A stretch of DNA of 64,000 nt, from assembly GCA_963682175.1 (NCBI GenBank), contig OY821772.1:48568925-48632924 (forward strand). Direction: 5' to 3'. The notes under the pieces are model-generated. The model was not told where the DNA came from. It saw only the letters and a program-made list of their open reading frames with translations, and searched no databases. Positions 60,618 through 64,000 of the stretch are shown here, piece after piece; position 1 is the stretch's first letter, and each line of letters begins with the position of its first letter. Position numbers and translations under genes: made by a program. Source of the DNA: Triglochin maritima (taxonomy: Eukaryota > Streptophyta > Magnoliopsida > Alismatales > Juncaginaceae).

Positions 60618-63600
60618 TCAGTTTTTTAAAATGACACTATTTCTTTAGTTTTTGAGGCGTCTGATGACACGAATGAATATTATACGACGAAAATGTTAAA
60701 CACATGCGTCCGAAGAGAGATTTTTTGATATTTCCTGTTTTAGTAAAAAAAATCAAAGGCTATAACACACGAATTTCGGTAAAAACCCTCAGTTTTTAAA
60801 AATGACACTATTTCTTTGTTTTTTCAGGCGTCTGATGACAGGAATGAATATTATACGACGCAAATGTTAAACGCATGCGTCCGAAGAGAGATTTTTGATA
60901 TTTCCTTTTTTAGTAAAAAAAACCAATGCATATAGCACACGAATTTCGGTAAAAACCCTCTGTTTTTAAAAACGACACTATTTCTTTGTTGTTTCAGGCG
61001 TCTGATGACACGAATTGATATTATGTGACGAAAATGTTAAACACATGCGTCCGAAGAGAGATTTTTTGATATATCATTTTTTAGTAAAAAAACCAATGAC
61101 TATAGCACACGAAATTCGGTAAAAACCATAAGTTTTTTTTTAAAATGGCACTATTTCTTTCGTTTTTGAGGCGTCTGATGACACGAATGAATATTATATG
61201 ACGAAAGTGTTAAACGCATGCATCCGAAGAGAGATTTTTTTATAATTCCTGTTTTAGTAAAAAAAAACAAAGGCTATAGTATAGCACACGAAATTCGGTA
61301 AAAACCCTCAGTTTTTAAAAATGGCACTATTTCTTTAGTTTTTGAGGCGTCTGATGACACGAATGAATATTATACGACGAAAATGTTAAACACATGCGTC
61401 CGAAGAGAGATTTTTTGATAATTCCTGTTTTAGTAAAAAAAAACCAAAGGCTAGTATAGCACACGAAATTCGGTAAAAACCCTCAGTTTTTGAAAATGGC
61501 ACTATTTCTTTAGTTTTTGAGGCGTCTGATGACACGAATGAATATTATACGACGAAAATGTTAAACGCATGCGTCTGAAGAGAGATTTTTTGATATTTCC
61601 TGTTTTAGTAAAAAAAACCAAAGGCTATAACACACGAATTTCGGTAAAAGCCCTCAGTTTTTAAAAATGGCACTATTTCATTGTTTTTTCAGACGTCTGA
61701 TGACAGGAACGAATATTATACGACGCAAATGTTAAACGCATGCGTCCGAAGAGAGATTTTTTGATATTTCCTTTTTAGTAAAAAAAACCAATGTCTATAG
61801 CACACGAATTTCCGTAAAAACCCTCAGTTTTTTAAATTGACACTATTTCTTTAGTTTTTGAGAAGTCTGATGACACGAATGAATATTATACGACGAAAAT
61901 GTTAAACACATGCGTCCGAAGAGAGATTTTTTGATATTTCCTGTTTTAGTAAAAAAAACCAAAGACTATAACACACGAATTTCGTTAAAAACCCTCAGTT
62001 TTTAAAAATGACACTATTTCTTTGTTGTTTCAGGCGTCTGATGACAGGAACGAATATTATACGACGCAAATGTAAAACGCATGCGTCCGAAAAGAGATTT
62101 TTTGATATTTCCTTTTTTAGTAAAAAAATCACTGCCCATAGCACACGAATTTCGGTAAAAACCCTCAGTTTTTTAAAATGACACTATTTCTTTAGTTTTT
62201 CAGGCGTCTGATGACACGAATGAATATTATACGACGAAAATGTTAAACACATGCGTCCGAAGAGAGATTTTTTGATATTTCCTGTTTTAGTAAAAAAAAT
62301 CAAAGGCTATAACACACGAATTTCGGTAAAAACCCTCAGTTTTTAAAAATGACACTATTTCTTTGTTTTTTCAGGCGTCTGATGACAGGAATGAATATTA
62401 TACGACGCAAATGTTAAACGCATGCGTCCGAAGAGAGATTTTTGATATTTCCTTTTTTAGTAAAAAAAACCAATGCATATAGCACACGAATTTCGGTAAA
62501 AACCCTCTGTTTTTAAAAACGACACTATTTCTTTGTTGTTTCAGGCGTCTGATGACACGAATTGATATTATGTGACGAAAATGTTAAACACATGCGTCCG
62601 AAGAGAGATTTTTTGATATATCATTTTTAGTAAAAAAACCAATGACTATAGCACACGAAATTCGGTAAAAACCATAAGTTTTTTTTAAAATGGCACTATT
62701 TCTTTCGTTTTTGAGGCGTCTGATGACACGAATGAATATTATATGACGAAAGTGTTAAACGCATGCATCCGAAGAGAGATTTTTTTATAATTCCTGTTTT
62801 AGTAAAAAAAAACAAAGGCTATAGTATAGCACACGAAATTCGGTAAAAACCCTCAGTTTTTAAAAATGGCACTATTTCTTTAGTTTTTGAGGCGTCTGAT
62901 GACACGAATGAATATTATACGACGAAAATGTTAAACACATGCGTCCGAAGAGAGATTTTTTGATAATTCCTGTTTTAGTAAAAAAAAACCAAAGGCTAGT
63001 ATAGCACACGAAATTCGGTAAAAACCCTCAGTTTTTGAAAATGGCACTATTTCTTTAGTTTTTGAGGCGTCTGATGACACGAATGAATATTATACGACGA
63101 AAATGTTAAACACATGCGTCCGAAGAGAGATTTTTTGATATTTCCTGTTTTAGTAAAAAAAACCAAAGACTATAACACACGAATTTCGTTAAAAACCCTC
63201 AGTTTTTAAAAATGGCACTATTTCTTTGTTGTTTCAGGCGTCTGATGACAGGAACGAATATTATACGACGCAAATGTTAAACGCATGCGTCCGAAGAGAG
63301 ATTTTTTGATATTTCCTTTTTAGTAAAAAAAACCAATGTCTATAGCACACGAATTTCCGTAAAAACCCTCAGTTTTTTAAATTGACACTATTTCTTTAGT
63401 TTTTGAGAAGTCTGATGACACGAATGAATATTATACGACGAAAATGTTAAACACATGCGTCCGAAGAGAGATTTTTTGATATTTCCTGTTTTAGTAAAAA
63501 AAACCAAAGACTATAACACACGAATTTCGTTAAAAACCCTCAGTTTTTAAAAATGGCACTATTTCTTTGTTGTTTCAGGCGTCTGATGACAGGAACGAAT

Positions 63601-64000
63601 ATTATACGACGCAAATGTAAAACGCATGCGTCCGAAAAGAGATTTTTTGATATTTCCTTTTTTAGTAAAAAAATCACTGCCCATAGCACACGAATTTCGG
63701 TAAAAACCCTCAGTTTTTAAAAATGGCACTATTTTTTTAGTTTTTGAGGCGTCTGATGACACGAATGAATATTATACGACGAAAATATTAAACACATGCG
63801 TCCGAAGAGAGATTTTTTGATATTTCCTGTTTTAGTAAAAAAATCAAAGGCTATAACACACGAATTTCGGTAAAAACCCTTAGTTTTTAAAAATAGCACT
63901 ATTTCTTTGTTTTTTCAGGCGTCTGATGACAGGAACGAATATTATACGACGCAAATGTAAAACGCATGCGTCCAAAGAGAGATTTTTTGATATTTCCTTT
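60618..64000. repeat. HOR-F array: ~1,545-bp 9-monomer unit, two copies plus start of a third
   Basis: Markers repeat at 1,545-1,546 bp: ACCAATGACTATAGC near 61,093 and 62,639, GGCTAGTATAGC at 61,449 and 62,995, and TTTTAAATTGACAC at 61,830 and 63,375. The unit holds nine monomers. Copy 1 is 60,618-62,163, copy 2 is 62,164-63,708, and a third begins at about 63,709 and runs out of the window with new differences near 63,960. Confidence 0.9.

Larger units (their letters stand above)
1..64000. repeat. AT-rich ~171-bp tandem satellite array filling the window
   Basis: The whole window is a head-to-tail array of one monomer of about 167-178 bp, most often 169-172 bp, all in the same orientation. 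Landmarks on the + strand, in order, are GATATTTCC, TTTTTTAGTAAAAAA, CCAAAGGCTAT, GCACACGAATTTCGGT, AAAAACCCTCAG, a TTTTTTAAAATGGCAC block, TTTGTTTTTTGAGGCG, TCTGATGACACGAAT, ATTATACGACGAAAATG, TTAAACTC and GTCCGAATAGAGA. I estimate about 370 monomers. No unique DNA, transposon, inverted block or microsatellite longer than a T/A tract interrupts it. A unit close to nucleosome plus linker length is typical of centromeric and heterochromatic satellites in plants and animals. Function and species are inference; I do not recognise the family by name. It is not a CRISPR array, because the whole unit repeats and no constant-repeat/unique-spacer pattern exists. Confidence 0.97.

Noticed and set aside
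1..64000. CRISPR array
   Set aside because: The whole unit of about 171 bp repeats. There is no short constant repeat alternating with unique spacers and no cas gene.
1..64000. Telomere-type repeats, tRNA or rRNA genes, bacterial operons
   Set aside because: No TTAGGG or TTTAGGG runs, no GC-rich structured RNA segments and no coding sequence were seen on either strand.
1..64000. Identification as a named satellite such as Rhynchospora Tyba (about 172 bp) or another plant centromere repeat
   Set aside because: Monomer length alone suggests the comparison, but I cannot verify sequence identity from memory. A BLAST of one monomer against satellite libraries would decide it.

Overview
This 64 kb window is one uninterrupted block of satellite DNA. 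I see no gene, RNA gene, transposon or unique-sequence island in it. The unit is an AT-rich monomer of about 170-172 bp (about 30% G+C by hand count of one monomer), repeated head to tail roughly 370 times, all in one orientation. The nucleosome-sized unit, the absence of coding capacity and the layered higher-order repeats (HORs) point to pericentromeric or centromeric heterochromatin, or a large knob-like block, of a eukaryote, most plausibly a plant or animal. The sequence alone does not identify the species, and I do not recognise the satellite as a named family.

Layout. 1-9,797: HOR-A, a 2,013-bp, 12-monomer unit in almost five tandem copies, with one 101-bp deleted monomer and one 209-bp monomer per unit. 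9,798-14,229: monomers without a clean long period. 14,230-24,370: HOR-B, a 3,422-bp, 20-monomer unit with two full, nearly identical copies (15,775-22,618) flanked by partial, rearranged ones. 24,371-29,119: mixed monomers. 29,120-32,799: a 774-bp segment (C) present twice, flanking a detached 1.9-kb piece of HOR-B. 32,800-40,500: mixed monomers with a 507-bp trimer pair, a 2,040-bp long-range repeat and a scrambled patch near 37.55 kb.

At about 40.5-41.7 kb the satellite changes subfamily. To the right most monomers carry CACATGCGT or CGCATGCGT before TCCGAAGAGAG, a GAATGAATATTATACG or TATGTGACG core, and often TTTTCAGGCG in place of TTTTGAGGCG. Within this right domain lie HOR-D (43,985-51,176; copies of 2,399, 2,577 and 2,216 bp), HOR-E (about 51,294-58,503; an 11-monomer 1,890-bp unit nested with 687-bp tetramers), a 510-bp trimer pair (59,225-60,246) and HOR-F (60,618-64,000; a 1,545-bp, 9-monomer unit).

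No genes work together here. The biology in view is the history of the array: unequal exchange, segmental amplification and gene conversion have homogenised it in local domains. Short structural motifs are kept in most monomers (a T/A dyad) or in subfamilies (an 8-bp hairpin, an alternating purine-pyrimidine palindrome). The short open frames in the window, up to about 114 codons, are by-products of the repeat. All coordinates of HOR boundaries were read by eye from marker variants and are good to roughly 20 bp. Near-identical copies also carry a risk of assembly error.
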